From Sphaerotilus natans (lineage in GTDB: Bacteria > Pseudomonadota > Gammaproteobacteria > Burkholderiales > Burkholderiaceae_C), in the NCBI RefSeq assembly GCF_900156335.1, contig NZ_FTMZ01000010.1, positions 62,001 through 126,000 on the forward strand: a stretch of 64,000 bases of DNA. The letters run 5' to 3'. The position numbers and the translations under genes are program-made. Every line of letters starts with the position of its first letter. The first letter of the stretch is position 1. Below the pieces are notes generated by a model. The model was not told where the DNA came from, ran no database searches, and worked only from the letters and a program-made list of their open reading frames with translations. Positions 25,484 to 34,976 of the stretch are shown one piece after another.

Positions 25484-26686
25484 CTACTCCGCCCGCAGCG
25501 CCTCCACCGGATCAAGCCGAGCGGCCGCGCGCGCGGGCATCACGCCGGCGAGCAGCCCCACCGCCGCCGACAGGCCCAGCGCCAGCAGCACGAAGGGCAG
25601 CGGCGTGCTGACCGGCAGCGCCGGCAGCAGCAGATGCACGCCCTGCGCGATGCCGATGCCGATCGCCAGGCCCAGCAGGCCGCCCAGCGCCGACAGCACC
25701 ACCGCCTCGCCGAGGAACAGCGCCATCACCGTGCGCCGGCGCGCACCCAGCGAGATCAGCAGGCCGATCTCCGCGGTGCGCTCGCTCACCGCGATGGTCA
25801 TGATGGTCACGATGCCCACGCCCCCCACCAGCAGCGAGATGCCGCCCAGCGCGCCCACCGCCATCGTGACGATGTTCAGGATGTTGGAGAGCGTGCCCAG
25901 CATGTCGGCCTGGGTGACGATCGTGAAGTCCTCGCGGCCGTGGCGGGCACTCATCAGCGCGCGGGCCTGCGCGACCACCGCCGCGGGCGACAGGCGCTCG
26001 TCGTAGGTCAGGTGGATCTCCATCAGGCCGGGGCGGTTGAACAGCTCCAGCGCGCGCGCCGACGGGAGGTAGGCGACATCGTCCAGGTCGACGCCGAGGA
26101 ACTGCCCGCGCGGCGCCAGCACGCCGATGACGCGGAACTGCTGGCTGCCGATGCGCAGGCGCTGGCCCAGCGGCGAGCTGCTGCCGAAGAGCTCGCGGCG
26201 CAGCGTCGAGCCCAGCACGACGAAGTCGCGCGCCTGTCCGGCCTCCTCCTCGGGCAGGAAGCGGCCCGTCGCCACCGTCAGGTGGAAGGCCGGCACCAGC
26301 GCGGCGCTGGTGCCATAGACCAGCGCACGGCGCAGCCGCCCGCCGGCCTGCATCTCGGCGTTGCCGGTCACGCCCGGCGTCACGCCGGTGAGCTGCGGCA
26401 GGTGGCGGCGCAGCGCCTGCGCATCCTCCAGCGTCAGCGGCCGCACCGAGGACGGAAAGCCCGGATTGGTGCCGCCGGTGGTGGTGCGCCCCGGCGAGAG
26501 CGTGACCACGTTCGTGCCGATCTGGCTGAACTCGGCCAGCAGGAAGCGGTGCAGGCCCTCGCCGATCGAGGTCAGCAGGATGACGGCGGCGATGCCCACC
26601 GCGATGCCCAGCAGCGTCAGCACGCTGCGCCCGCGCTGCGCGACGATCGCGCGCCAGGCCATCGAGACGGTGTCGGTCCAGCGCAT
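25484..26686 (-). CDS. MacB-type ABC transporter permease (FtsX/MacB fold), second subunit
   Basis: The 400-residue protein has an N-terminal membrane segment (VLTLLGIAVGIAAVILLTSI), a large periplasmic MacB-PCD domain (about residues 45-265), and three C-terminal membrane segments of the FtsX fold (ISLLVGGVGIVTIMTIAVSE, then MPARAAARLDPVEALRAE). It lacks an ATPase domain. It is the fourth gene of a four-gene exporter operon, 31 bp after a paralogous permease; the two may form a heterodimer. MacB-like systems move peptides, antibiotics or lipids with mechanical coupling to a membrane fusion protein. Confidence 0.93.
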   Translation of the reverse strand: MRWTDTVSMAWRAIVAQRGRSVLTLLGIAVGIAAVILLTSIGEGLHRFLLAEFSQIGTNVVTLSPGRTTTGGTNPGFPSSVRPLTLEDAQALRRHLPQLTGVTPGVTGNAEMQAGGRLRRALVYGTSAALVPAFHLTVATGRFLPEEEAGQARDFVVLGSTLRRELFGSSSPLGQRLRIGSQQFRVIGVLAPRGQFLGVDLDDVAYLPSARALELFNRPGLMEIHLTYDERLSPAAVVAQARALMSARHGREDFTIVTQADMLGTLSNILNIVTMAVGALGGISLLVGGVGIVTIMTIAVSERTAEIGLLISLGARRRTVMALFLGEAVVLSALGGLLGLAIGIGIAQGVHLLLPALPVSTPLPFVLLALGLSAAVGLLAGVMPARAAARLDPVEALRAE

Positions 26687-26717
26687 CGGTGCGGCCCTGT
26701 CCTGTCCTTGTGTCCGT

Positions 26718-27926
26718 TCAGCGCCGCGACAGCGCCGCGACCGGCTCGAGCCGGGCCGCGCGCCGCGCCGGCATCACCCCGAACAGCAGCCCGGTGCCGA
26801 TGGCGGTGCCCAGTGCCGCCGCCACCGCCCACAGCGGCGGCCAGGCCGGGAACTGCGGATAGAGCAGCCGGATCACCCAGGCGCCCGCCTGCCCGACCAC
26901 ATAGCCCAGCAGCGCGCCGGCCAGCGACAGCAGCGCCGCCTCGGTCAGGAAGACCGCGCGAATGGTCGCCGCAGGCGCGCCCAGCGCCTTGAGCAGGCCG
27001 ATCTCGCCGGTGCGCTGCGCCACCGCCACCAGCATCACGTTCATCACCAGGATGCCGGCCACCGCCAGGCTGATCGCCGCGATCGCCGCCACCACCGCGG
27101 TCAGCGCCAGCAGCACCCGGTCGAAGGTGGCCAGCACCGCGTCCTGGGTGATGACGGTGACATCCTCCTCGCCGTCGTGGCGGGCCTTGAGCAGCGCGGT
27201 GGCCTGGCGCTTGGCCGCCGGGATGGCATCGCGGCTGCGCGCCTCGATCAGCACCCGGAACAGCGTGTTCGAGTCGAACATCGCCTGTGCCAGCGCCACC
27301 GGCACGATCGCGAGCTCGTCGGCATTCATGCCCAGGCCCTGGCCGGCCGGGGCCATCACGCCGATGACCCGCAGCCGCCGCCCGCCGATGCGCACCGTCC
27401 GGCCCAGCGCCGAGCCCTGGCCGAAGAGCTCGCGCGCCAGCGCCGCGCCCAGCACCGTGACCGCGCTGCCGCGCCCCCAGTCCTCGTCGGGCAGGAACTG
27501 CCCCTGCGCCAGCGCCAGCCGGCGCACCGCGAGGTAGCTGCGGCTGGTGCCCAGCACCATCGCCTCGCGCAGCCGCCCGGCCACCGCCACTTCCGACAGC
27601 CCCACCGCCAGCGGCGCGACCTGCGCGACCGCTGCCAGTCGGGTGATCGCCTGCGCGTCGTCGATCGTCAGGTCGCGCGGCGTGGTGCTGACCGCATTGG
27701 CCGGGCTGAAGCCGCCGGTCTGCGAGCGCCCGGGCAGCACGATGACCAGATTGGTGCCGATCGACGAGAACTGGTCGACCACATAGCGCCGCGCGCCGTC
27801 GCCCAGCGCGGTCAGCACCACCACCGCCGCCACGCCGATGGCCATCGCCAGCGTCATCAGCAGCGTGCGCAGCGGGCTGCCGGTGGCGGCGCGCCGCGCG
27901 AAGTCCAGGATGTCCCACCCGCGCAT
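26718..27926 (-). CDS. MacB-type ABC transporter permease, first subunit
   Basis: The 402-residue protein is a paralogue of the next gene, with the same plan: a membrane segment near residue 25, a periplasmic domain (FSSIGTNLVIVLPGRSQTGG near 55), and C-terminal FtsX segments (AGILVMNVMLVAVAQRTGEI, MPARRAARLEPVAALSRR). It lies 14 bp after the ATPase gene on the same strand. Having two different permeases instead of one MacB polypeptide marks the heteromeric variant of this exporter family. Confidence 0.93.
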   Translation of the reverse strand: MRGWDILDFARRAATGSPLRTLLMTLAMAIGVAAVVVLTALGDGARRYVVDQFSSIGTNLVIVLPGRSQTGGFSPANAVSTTPRDLTIDDAQAITRLAAVAQVAPLAVGLSEVAVAGRLREAMVLGTSRSYLAVRRLALAQGQFLPDEDWGRGSAVTVLGAALARELFGQGSALGRTVRIGGRRLRVIGVMAPAGQGLGMNADELAIVPVALAQAMFDSNTLFRVLIEARSRDAIPAAKRQATALLKARHDGEEDVTVITQDAVLATFDRVLLALTAVVAAIAAISLAVAGILVMNVMLVAVAQRTGEIGLLKALGAPAATIRAVFLTEAALLSLAGALLGYVVGQAGAWVIRLLYPQFPAWPPLWAVAAALGTAIGTGLLFGVMPARRAARLEPVAALSRR

Positions 27927-27940
27927 CGGTCCGGGCCCGC

Positions 27941-28636
27941 TCAGGGCGCCGCGCGCTCGTCGCGCCGCAGCTGGCCGTCTTCCATCATCAGGCGCCGGCG
28001 CGCCCGGGCGCCCAGGCTGGCGTCATGGGTGACGACGATCAGCGTGACGCCGCGCGCGTTGAGCGCCTCGAGCAGGCGCACCACCTCGTCGCCGGTGGCG
28101 CGGTCGAGGTTGCCGGTGGGCTCGTCGGCCAGCAGCAGCGGCGGCTGCATGATCGTCGCGCGTGCGATGGCCACGCGCTGACGCTGCCCGCCCGAGAGCT
28201 CGCTGGGGCGGTGGTCGGCGCGCTGGGCCAGGCCGTAATCCTTCAGCGCCTGCGCGACGCGCGCCTGGCGCTCCTTCGGCGCGATGCCGGCCAGCACCAT
28301 CGGCAGCGCGATGTTCTCGGCCGCGCTCAGCCGCGGCACCAGATGGAAGCTCTGGAAGACGAAGCCGATGCGCCGGCTGCGCACCGCCGCCTGCTCGTCC
28401 GGGCTCAGCGTGGTGACGTCGCGCCCCTCGAGCAGCAGCCGCCCGCGGCTGGGCTGATCGAGCAGGCCCAGGATGTTGAGCAGCGTCGACTTGCCCGAGC
28501 CGCTCGGGCCCATGACCGCGACGTATTCGCCGGCCTCGATGCCCAGGTCCAGCCCCTGCAGCGCATGCACCTCGCTGTCGCCCAGGCGGAAGGTGCGCTC
28601 GACCTGCGCCAGCTCGATCAGTGCCGGCGCGCTCAT
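27941..28636 (-). CDS. ABC transporter ATP-binding protein, MacB/LolD type
   Basis: The 231-residue ATPase has Walker A GPSGSGKSTLLNILG near residue 41, the LolD/MacB-type Q-loop FVFQSFHLVPRLSAAENIAL, signature LSGGQRQRVAIARA near 142, Walker B LLLADEPTGNLD, and the switch histidine in VTHDASL. It drives export by the two permeases that follow. The ATG at 28636 overlaps the stop of the membrane-fusion gene by 4 bp, so the operon is translationally coupled. Confidence 0.96.
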   Translation of the reverse strand: MSAPALIELAQVERTFRLGDSEVHALQGLDLGIEAGEYVAVMGPSGSGKSTLLNILGLLDQPSRGRLLLEGRDVTTLSPDEQAAVRSRRIGFVFQSFHLVPRLSAAENIALPMVLAGIAPKERQARVAQALKDYGLAQRADHRPSELSGGQRQRVAIARATIMQPPLLLADEPTGNLDRATGDEVVRLLEALNARGVTLIVVTHDASLGARARRRLMMEDGQLRRDERAAP

Positions 28637-29820
28637 GGCGTCGCGCCCGAGGCGGCCGGCTCGACCCGCGCCAGCACGCCCGGCTTGACGCCCTCGCGCT
28701 CGAGCGAGCTGACCACCTGCTCGCCGGCCTTCAGCCCGTCGAGCACCTCGACCTGCTCCCAGTTCGACAGCCCGGTGCGCACCCGCCGCTCGGCCAGCAC
28801 ACCGTCGGCGCCGATCACCAGCACCCGGCCGCCCTCGCCGATCGCCGCCGCCGGCACCCGCAGCACGTCGCGGTGCACGTCGAGCACCACCTCGACATCG
28901 GCGCTGTAGCCCACCCGCAGCGGCCCGGCCGCCTTCAGGTCGTCGAAGTCGACATCGATGTCGACGGTGCGCGCCTGCTTCTCCAGCGCCGAGACGATCG
29001 GCGCGACCCGGCGCACCCGGCCGGCGAAGGTCCGGCCCGGCAGCGCGTCGATGGTGATGCGCACCGGCTGGCCCGGCTGCAGGCGCGGCGCGTCGACCTC
29101 GTCCATCGGGGCCTTCACATAGAGGCAGCTGTCGTCGAGCAGGTCGATCGCCGGCGGCGTGGGCACGCCCGGCGGCGACGGCGTCGAGTATTCGCCCACC
29201 TCGCCGACGATCTTCGCCACCGTGCCGTCGAAGGGCGCCAGCAGCACCATGCGGCCCTGCTCGACCTGCGTGGCCGCCAGCCGCGCCTCGGCGGCGCGGG
29301 CGTCGGCCTGCGCGGTCTGGCAGGCGGCGCGGCGGGTACGGGCCTCGCTGAGCGCGCGGTCTTCGGCGGATTCGGAAATGAAGCCCTGCTCGCGCAGGCC
29401 GCGCTGGCGATCGGCCTCGCGCTCGGCCGTCTCGGCGGCCGAGCAGGCCTCGACGATGCGTCGGCGGCTGGTGTCGAGCTGCGCGGCGGCCAGCGCCGCC
29501 TGCGCGCGCTGGTCGTCGTTCCACAGCTTCATCAGCAGCTGGCCCTGGCGCACCCGGTCGCCCTCGCGCACCTCGAGCCGCTCGATGCGCCCGCCCAGGA
29601 TGGTCGAGAGCCGCGTGCGCTGGCAGGCCTCGACCGTGCCGGCGCGGGTGTTGGCGATCGTGGCCTCGACGGTGCCGCGCGTCACCTCGACCGCGCTGAC
29701 CGCCACCGGCTGCGGCCGGCGCAGCCAGGTCACCGTGCCAGCGCCCAGGCCCACGACCAGCAGCGCGACCAGGCCGCGGCGCAGCCAGACGGAGGAAGCG
29801 TTCGGGGCAGCGGCGCTCAT
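28633..29820 (-). CDS. Membrane fusion protein (HlyD/MacA-type) of the exporter
   Basis: The predicted 395-residue protein has an N-terminal membrane anchor (about residues 15-35), a split biotinyl-lipoyl domain (EVTRGTVEATIANTRAGTVE and LLAPFDGTVAKIVGEVGEYS), an alpha-hairpin with coiled coil between them (about 90-190), and beta-barrel and membrane-proximal domains (PVRITIDALPGRTFAGRVRR). It links the inner membrane transporter to an outer-membrane channel. No TolC homologue is in the window, so a general channel is probably used. The start at 29820 (MSAAAPNASS) is chosen over 29865. Confidence 0.93.
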   Translation of the reverse strand: MSAAAPNASSVWLRRGLVALLVVGLGAGTVTWLRRPQPVAVSAVEVTRGTVEATIANTRAGTVEACQRTRLSTILGGRIERLEVREGDRVRQGQLLMKLWNDDQRAQAALAAAQLDTSRRRIVEACSAAETAEREADRQRGLREQGFISESAEDRALSEARTRRAACQTAQADARAAEARLAATQVEQGRMVLLAPFDGTVAKIVGEVGEYSTPSPPGVPTPPAIDLLDDSCLYVKAPMDEVDAPRLQPGQPVRITIDALPGRTFAGRVRRVAPIVSALEKQARTVDIDVDFDDLKAAGPLRVGYSADVEVVLDVHRDVLRVPAAAIGEGGRVLVIGADGVLAERRVRTGLSNWEQVEVLDGLKAGEQVVSSLEREGVKPGVLARVEPAASGATP

Positions 29821-29940
29821 CGGGATCCTTGTCGGTGCGGCACACGATGGCGTGCGCCATGGCACGCATTCTGCCGACCGGCACCGGTCACGCGCATGAC
29901 CGGCGTCAATCTGACCGACGGGTCAGCAATGTCAGCAGGA

Positions 29941-30384
29941 TCAGCAGTCGCAGGATTCGCGGAAGACCGCCGCGGCGTCGGCGGCCAGGCCCAGCGTCAG
30001 CGCGCCGGCCTCGATGCGCAGCGCGGTGCCGTGGATCAGCTGCAGCTCCAGCACCAGCGGCGCCGCCGCCGCCCCGTCCAGATGACCGGGCAACGGCAGC
30101 GCGTCGATCACCCAGCCAGCCTGCAGCACCCGCGCGGCGCGGATGCCGCCGAAGAGTTCTTCCAGCGCGGCTCCGTCGCAGCGGGCCTGCGCCAGCCGCA
30201 GCTCGACCGGGCGCAGATAGCCCGCCACGCCGTCGGCGGTGCGCCGCACCGCCGCGGCCGACAGCCGCAGCACCAGCGTGCCGGACGCAGGTCCGGCCGC
30301 GCCCTCTATGCGGGCCGCGGCGATCTCGCTGCCGGCCAGGCTCAGGCGCCAGGGCGCGCTCCAGGGGAGAGAATCGAAAGCCAT
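29941..30384 (-). CDS. Protein of unknown function divergent from the LacI-type regulator
   Basis: The predicted 147-residue protein (MAFDSLPWSAPWRLSLAGSE at the start, FRESCDC at the end) shows no domain I recognise. It alternates charged and hydrophobic residues in a way that suggests mostly beta structure, and it ends with a CxC pair. It stands alone on the minus strand; its start is 160 bp from the regulator gene, and the shared operator-like motif lies between them, so it may be under the same control. A start three bases earlier (30387) is possible. Real coding is likely but not certain. Confidence 0.6.
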   Translation of the reverse strand: MAFDSLPWSAPWRLSLAGSEIAAARIEGAAGPASGTLVLRLSAAAVRRTADGVAGYLRPVELRLAQARCDGAALEELFGGIRAARVLQAGWVIDALPLPGHLDGAAAAPLVLELQLIHGTALRIEAGALTLGLAADAAAVFRESCDC

Positions 30385-30420
30385 CATGGCCGCCAGCATA
30401 GCCGAGGCCGGGTTATCACC

Positions 30421-30436
30421 AATTATTAGCAAATCA
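30421..30436. promoter_or_regulatory. Putative LacI-type operator 1
   Basis: ATTATTAGCAA at 30422-30432 is the exact complement of TTGCTAATAAT at 31653-31663 in front of the galactoside operon. The motif sits in the divergent region between the unknown gene and the regulator gene, as expected for autoregulation. Confidence 0.6.
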
Positions 30437-30544
30437 TCACCCGGCATGATCCCGGTGGCGGGGCGAGCGGCCGCCTCGCTACCATCGCGGCCTGCCCGTC
30501 GATCCTTCCACCGAACTGCCGTGACCTCCCGCAAGCCTGCCCCG

Positions 30545-31612
30545 ATGCCCGTGCGCCGCCCCACCATGACCGATGTGGCCAAGGCCGCCGGCGTGTCCCA
30601 GTCCACCGTGTCGATGGTGCTCAACAACATGAGCGGCGCGCGGCTGTCGGCCGAGACGCGCAGCCGCGTGCTTGGCGTGGCGATGGAGCTGGGCTACCGG
30701 CTGCCGCGGCGCGAGCAGCCTACGCCGCAGGTCGCCGCGGCCAGCCCGGCGCCCGGGCTGAGGCGCAACCTGATCGGCTACCTGGTCGACGAGATCTCGA
30801 CCAGCCCGCATCCGGTGGTCAGCGTCGATGGCGCGCGCGACGCGGCCTGGGAGCACGACTGCCTGGTCAGCATCATCGTCACCCGCAGCAATGCCGACCA
30901 GGAGGCGGCGGCGATCGCGGCGCTGCGCGCCAATCCGATGCTGCTGGGCATCGTCTACTCGACCATCTTCACCCGCGAGGTGACGCTGCCGGCGGCGCTG
31001 ACCGACGACGCCGAGCTGCCGGTGGTGCTGCTGAACTGCCACGACGAGCGCCACCGCCTGCCCACCATCGTGCCCGGCGAGGTCGGCGGCGGCCACGCGG
31101 CCACCGAGCACCTGATCGCGATGGGCCACACCCGCATCGGCTTCATCAACGGCGAGCCCTGGATGGAGGCGGCCAAGGACCGGCTCAAGGGCTACCGCCG
31201 CGCGCTGGCCACCGCCGACCTGCCCTTCGACCCGGCGCTGGTGCGCGACGGCGACTGGATGTCGGGCACCGGCTTCGAGGCGACGCTGTCGCTGATGCGC
31301 GAGGCGCGCCCGCCCACCGCCCTCTTCTGCGCCAACGACCTGATGGCGCTGGGCGCGATGGAGGCGCTGGCCCAGCTCGGCCTGAAGGTGCCCGAGGACG
31401 TCTCGCTGATGGGCTACGACGACCAGGAGATCTCGCGCCACACCCATCCGCCGCTGACGACGATGGTGCTGCCCAACTACGAGATGGGCCGCGCCGCGGT
31501 CGAGGCGCTGCTGGCCGCGGCCGACCTGCCCGCGACGCAGCGCGCCGCGCGCCGCCACCTGATCAAGATCGACTGCCCGCTGGTGGCGCGACAGACGGTG
31601 CGTCCCCGCTGA
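30545..31612 (+). CDS. LacI-family transcriptional regulator of the galactoside operon
   Basis: The predicted 355-residue protein has the LacI helix-turn-helix and hinge at the N-terminus (MTDVAKAAGVSQSTVSMVLN, then RLSAETRSRVLGVAMELGYR) and a periplasmic-binding-protein-like effector domain (GHAATEHLIAMGHTRIGFIN near residue 184, PPTALFCANDLMALGAMEAL near 256, DVSLMGYDDQEISRH near 285). It most likely represses the operon that follows and is induced by a galactose-containing sugar. ATG 30545 is chosen; GTG 30521 is in frame. The operon starts 73 bp after its stop. Confidence 0.9.
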   Translation: MPVRRPTMTDVAKAAGVSQSTVSMVLNNMSGARLSAETRSRVLGVAMELGYRLPRREQPTPQVAAASPAPGLRRNLIGYLVDEISTSPHPVVSVDGARDAAWEHDCLVSIIVTRSNADQEAAAIAALRANPMLLGIVYSTIFTREVTLPAALTDDAELPVVLLNCHDERHRLPTIVPGEVGGGHAATEHLIAMGHTRIGFINGEPWMEAAKDRLKGYRRALATADLPFDPALVRDGDWMSGTGFEATLSLMREARPPTALFCANDLMALGAMEALAQLGLKVPEDVSLMGYDDQEISRHTHPPLTTMVLPNYEMGRAAVEALLAAADLPATQRAARRHLIKIDCPLVARQTVRPR

Positions 31613-31647
31613 GGCGCTGAGGCGCAGCGGACGCCCGGGTTTTCACC

Positions 31648-31664
31648 GATTATTGCTAATAATA
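31648..31664 (+). promoter_or_regulatory. Putative LacI-type operator 2, upstream of the galactoside operon
   Basis: GATTATTGCTAATAAT is an imperfect palindrome (ATTATTG/TAATAAT arms) that contains the 11-mer shared with operator 1. It overlaps the AT-rich stretch that must hold the operon promoter and lies about 25 bp before the first start codon. Confidence 0.65.
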
Positions 31665-31685
31665 TTGGCAGCAAAATGCCGCCTC

Positions 31686-32843
<1,158 letters not shown>

Positions 32844-32844
32844 C

Positions 32845-34851
32845 ATGAAGCTCGGCGTCTGCTACTACCCCGAACACTGGCCGCGCACGCTGTGGGCCGA
32901 GGACGCGCGGCGCATGCACGCGATGGGCATCCGCGTGGTGCGCATCGCCGAATTCGCCTGGAGCCGCATCGAGCCCGAGCCGGGCGTGTTCGACTGGGCT
33001 TGGCTGGACGAGGCGGTCGAGACGCTGCACGCCGCCGGCCTGGGCGTGGTGATGTGCACGCCCACCGCGACGCCGCCGAAGTGGCTGCACGACCGCATGC
33101 CCGACATGGTCGCCGTCGACCTGCAGGGCCGCCCGCGCGGCTTCGGCTCGCGGCGCCACTACTGCTTCTCGCACGCCGGCTACCGTGCCGAGTCGCGCCG
33201 CATCAGCCGCGCGGTGGCCGAGCGCTACGGCCGCCACCCCGCGGTCGTGGCCTGGCAGACCGACAACGAGTACGGCTGCCATGACACGGTGCTGAGCCTG
33301 TCCGAGGCGGCCCGGCAGGGCTTCCGGCGCTGGCTGGCCGAGCGCCACACGACGATCGACGCGCTCAACGCGGCCTGGGGCACCGTCTTCTGGAGCCAGG
33401 TCTACCGCAGCTTCGACGAGATCGATCTGCCGGCGCTGACCGTCACCGAGGCGCATCCGGCGCACCGGCTCGACTGGCGCCGCTTCGCCTCGAGCGAGGT
33501 GCGCGCCTTCAACCGCGAGCAGGTCGAGATCCTGCGCGAGCACTCGCCCGGTCGGCCGGTGTCGCACAACTTCATGGGCTTCTTCACCGAGTTCGACCAC
33601 CACGAGGTGGCCGCCGACCTCGACATCGCCACCTGGGACAGCTATCCGCTCGGGTTCACGCAGATGTTCTTCCTCACGCCGGAGGAGAAGACGCGCTGGG
33701 CCCGCACCGGCCACCCCGACATTCCCGGCTTCCACCACGACCTCTACCGCGGCCTGTGCCGCGACGCGCAGGGCCAGGGCCGCTGGTGGGTGATGGAACA
33801 GCAGCCCGGCCCGGTCAACTGGGCGCACTGGAACCCGGTGCCCGAGGACGGCATGGTGCGGCTGTGGAGCTGGCAGGCCTTCGCGCACGGCGCCGAGGTG
33901 GTGAGCTACTTCCGCTGGCGCCAGGCGCCGTTCGCGCAGGAGCAGATGCACACCGGCCTGCTGCGCCCGGACTCGAGCGAGGACCAGGGCGCGGCCGAGG
34001 CCGCGCAGGTGGGCGCCGAGCTGGCCGCGCTCGGCCTGGACGACCGCGGCCCAGTGCGGCTGGCGGTGCAGGCGCCGGTGGCGATGGTGGTCGACTACGC
34101 CGCGCTGTGGATGCTGCAGATCCAGCCGCAGGGCGCCGACTTCAACCCGCTGGAGCTGCTGTTCCGCGCCTACGAGGGCCTGCGCGGCCTGGGACTGGAC
34201 GTGGACCTGGTGCCGGCCGACGCGGACCTGTCGGGCTACCGGCTGATCGTGCTGGCGGCGCAGCCGCAGATCAGCCCGGCGCTGCAGGCGGCGCTGGAGG
34301 CGGCCGCAACGCGCGGCGCGCAAATCGTGCTGGGCCCGCGCGCGGGCTCGAAGTCAGAGCATCTGTCCTTCCCTGCAGGCGATTCGCCCACCGGCCACGG
34401 CCTGCCGCCGGGGCCGCTGAGCGCGCTGGCTGGCGTGCAGGTGCAGCGCTCGGCCTCGCTGCCGCCGGGCTGCGCCGAGCCGGTCGTCATCGGCGGACAG
34501 ACCGTGCAGGTCCGCCGCTGGCGCGAGGATCTGGCCCCGGCCGAGGGCACCGAGGTGCTGGCGCGCTTCGCCGACGGCCGCGCGGCGCTGACCCGCCGCG
34601 GACCGGTGCGCTACCTGGCCGGCTGGCTCGACGCCGACGGCTGGCAGGCGCTGCTGGCCGAGGCGGCCGGCGAGGCCGGCCTGGCGGCCGCGCCGCTGCC
34701 CGAGGGCCTGCGCCTGAGCCGCGCCGGCCACCTGCTGCTGGCCTTCAACTTCTCCGACCGGTGCCTCGACGCGCCGGCGCTCCCGACCGCGGCGCCCCTG
34801 CTGGGGCAGCGGCCCCTGCCCCCCCGGGGGCTGGCGATCTGGCGCACCTGA
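32845..34851 (+). CDS. Beta-galactosidase, glycoside hydrolase family 42
   Basis: The 668-residue cytoplasmic enzyme starts with the GH42 signature MKLGVCYYPEHWPRTLWAED. It has the acid/base Glu142 in QTDNEYGCHD and the nucleophile Glu318 in WWVMEQQPG. A trimerisation domain and a short C-terminal beta domain follow, so length and order are those of the family. It hydrolyses beta-galactosides such as lactose or galacto-oligosaccharides after import. No signal peptide is present. Position inside the transporter operon, together with an alpha-galactosidase and the Leloir enzymes, supports this role. Confidence 0.96.
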   Translation: MKLGVCYYPEHWPRTLWAEDARRMHAMGIRVVRIAEFAWSRIEPEPGVFDWAWLDEAVETLHAAGLGVVMCTPTATPPKWLHDRMPDMVAVDLQGRPRGFGSRRHYCFSHAGYRAESRRISRAVAERYGRHPAVVAWQTDNEYGCHDTVLSLSEAARQGFRRWLAERHTTIDALNAAWGTVFWSQVYRSFDEIDLPALTVTEAHPAHRLDWRRFASSEVRAFNREQVEILREHSPGRPVSHNFMGFFTEFDHHEVAADLDIATWDSYPLGFTQMFFLTPEEKTRWARTGHPDIPGFHHDLYRGLCRDAQGQGRWWVMEQQPGPVNWAHWNPVPEDGMVRLWSWQAFAHGAEVVSYFRWRQAPFAQEQMHTGLLRPDSSEDQGAAEAAQVGAELAALGLDDRGPVRLAVQAPVAMVVDYAALWMLQIQPQGADFNPLELLFRAYEGLRGLGLDVDLVPADADLSGYRLIVLAAQPQISPALQAALEAAATRGAQIVLGPRAGSKSEHLSFPAGDSPTGHGLPPGPLSALAGVQVQRSASLPPGCAEPVVIGGQTVQVRRWREDLAPAEGTEVLARFADGRAALTRRGPVRYLAGWLDADGWQALLAEAAGEAGLAAAPLPEGLRLSRAGHLLLAFNFSDRCLDAPALPTAAPLLGQRPLPPRGLAIWRT

Positions 34852-34891
34852 GATGACCGGAGGCGGCTTGTCCCGCCGCACGGCCCGCGCC

Positions 34892-34913
34892 CTTTTCTCT
34901 CACTTTTCTCTCA
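34892..34913 (+). repeat. 11-bp tandem duplication, CTTTTCTCTCA
   Basis: Two perfect copies lie back to back in the 125-bp spacer between the beta-galactosidase and the binding-protein gene, giving a pyrimidine-rich tract in the mRNA. The rest of the spacer holds an AGGAGA ribosome binding site and no gene. Confidence 0.6.
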
Positions 34914-34976
34914 CCTCACCGACCGACAACGACGTCCGACACCCGTTCGACACGACGACACGACAGGAGACAAGCG

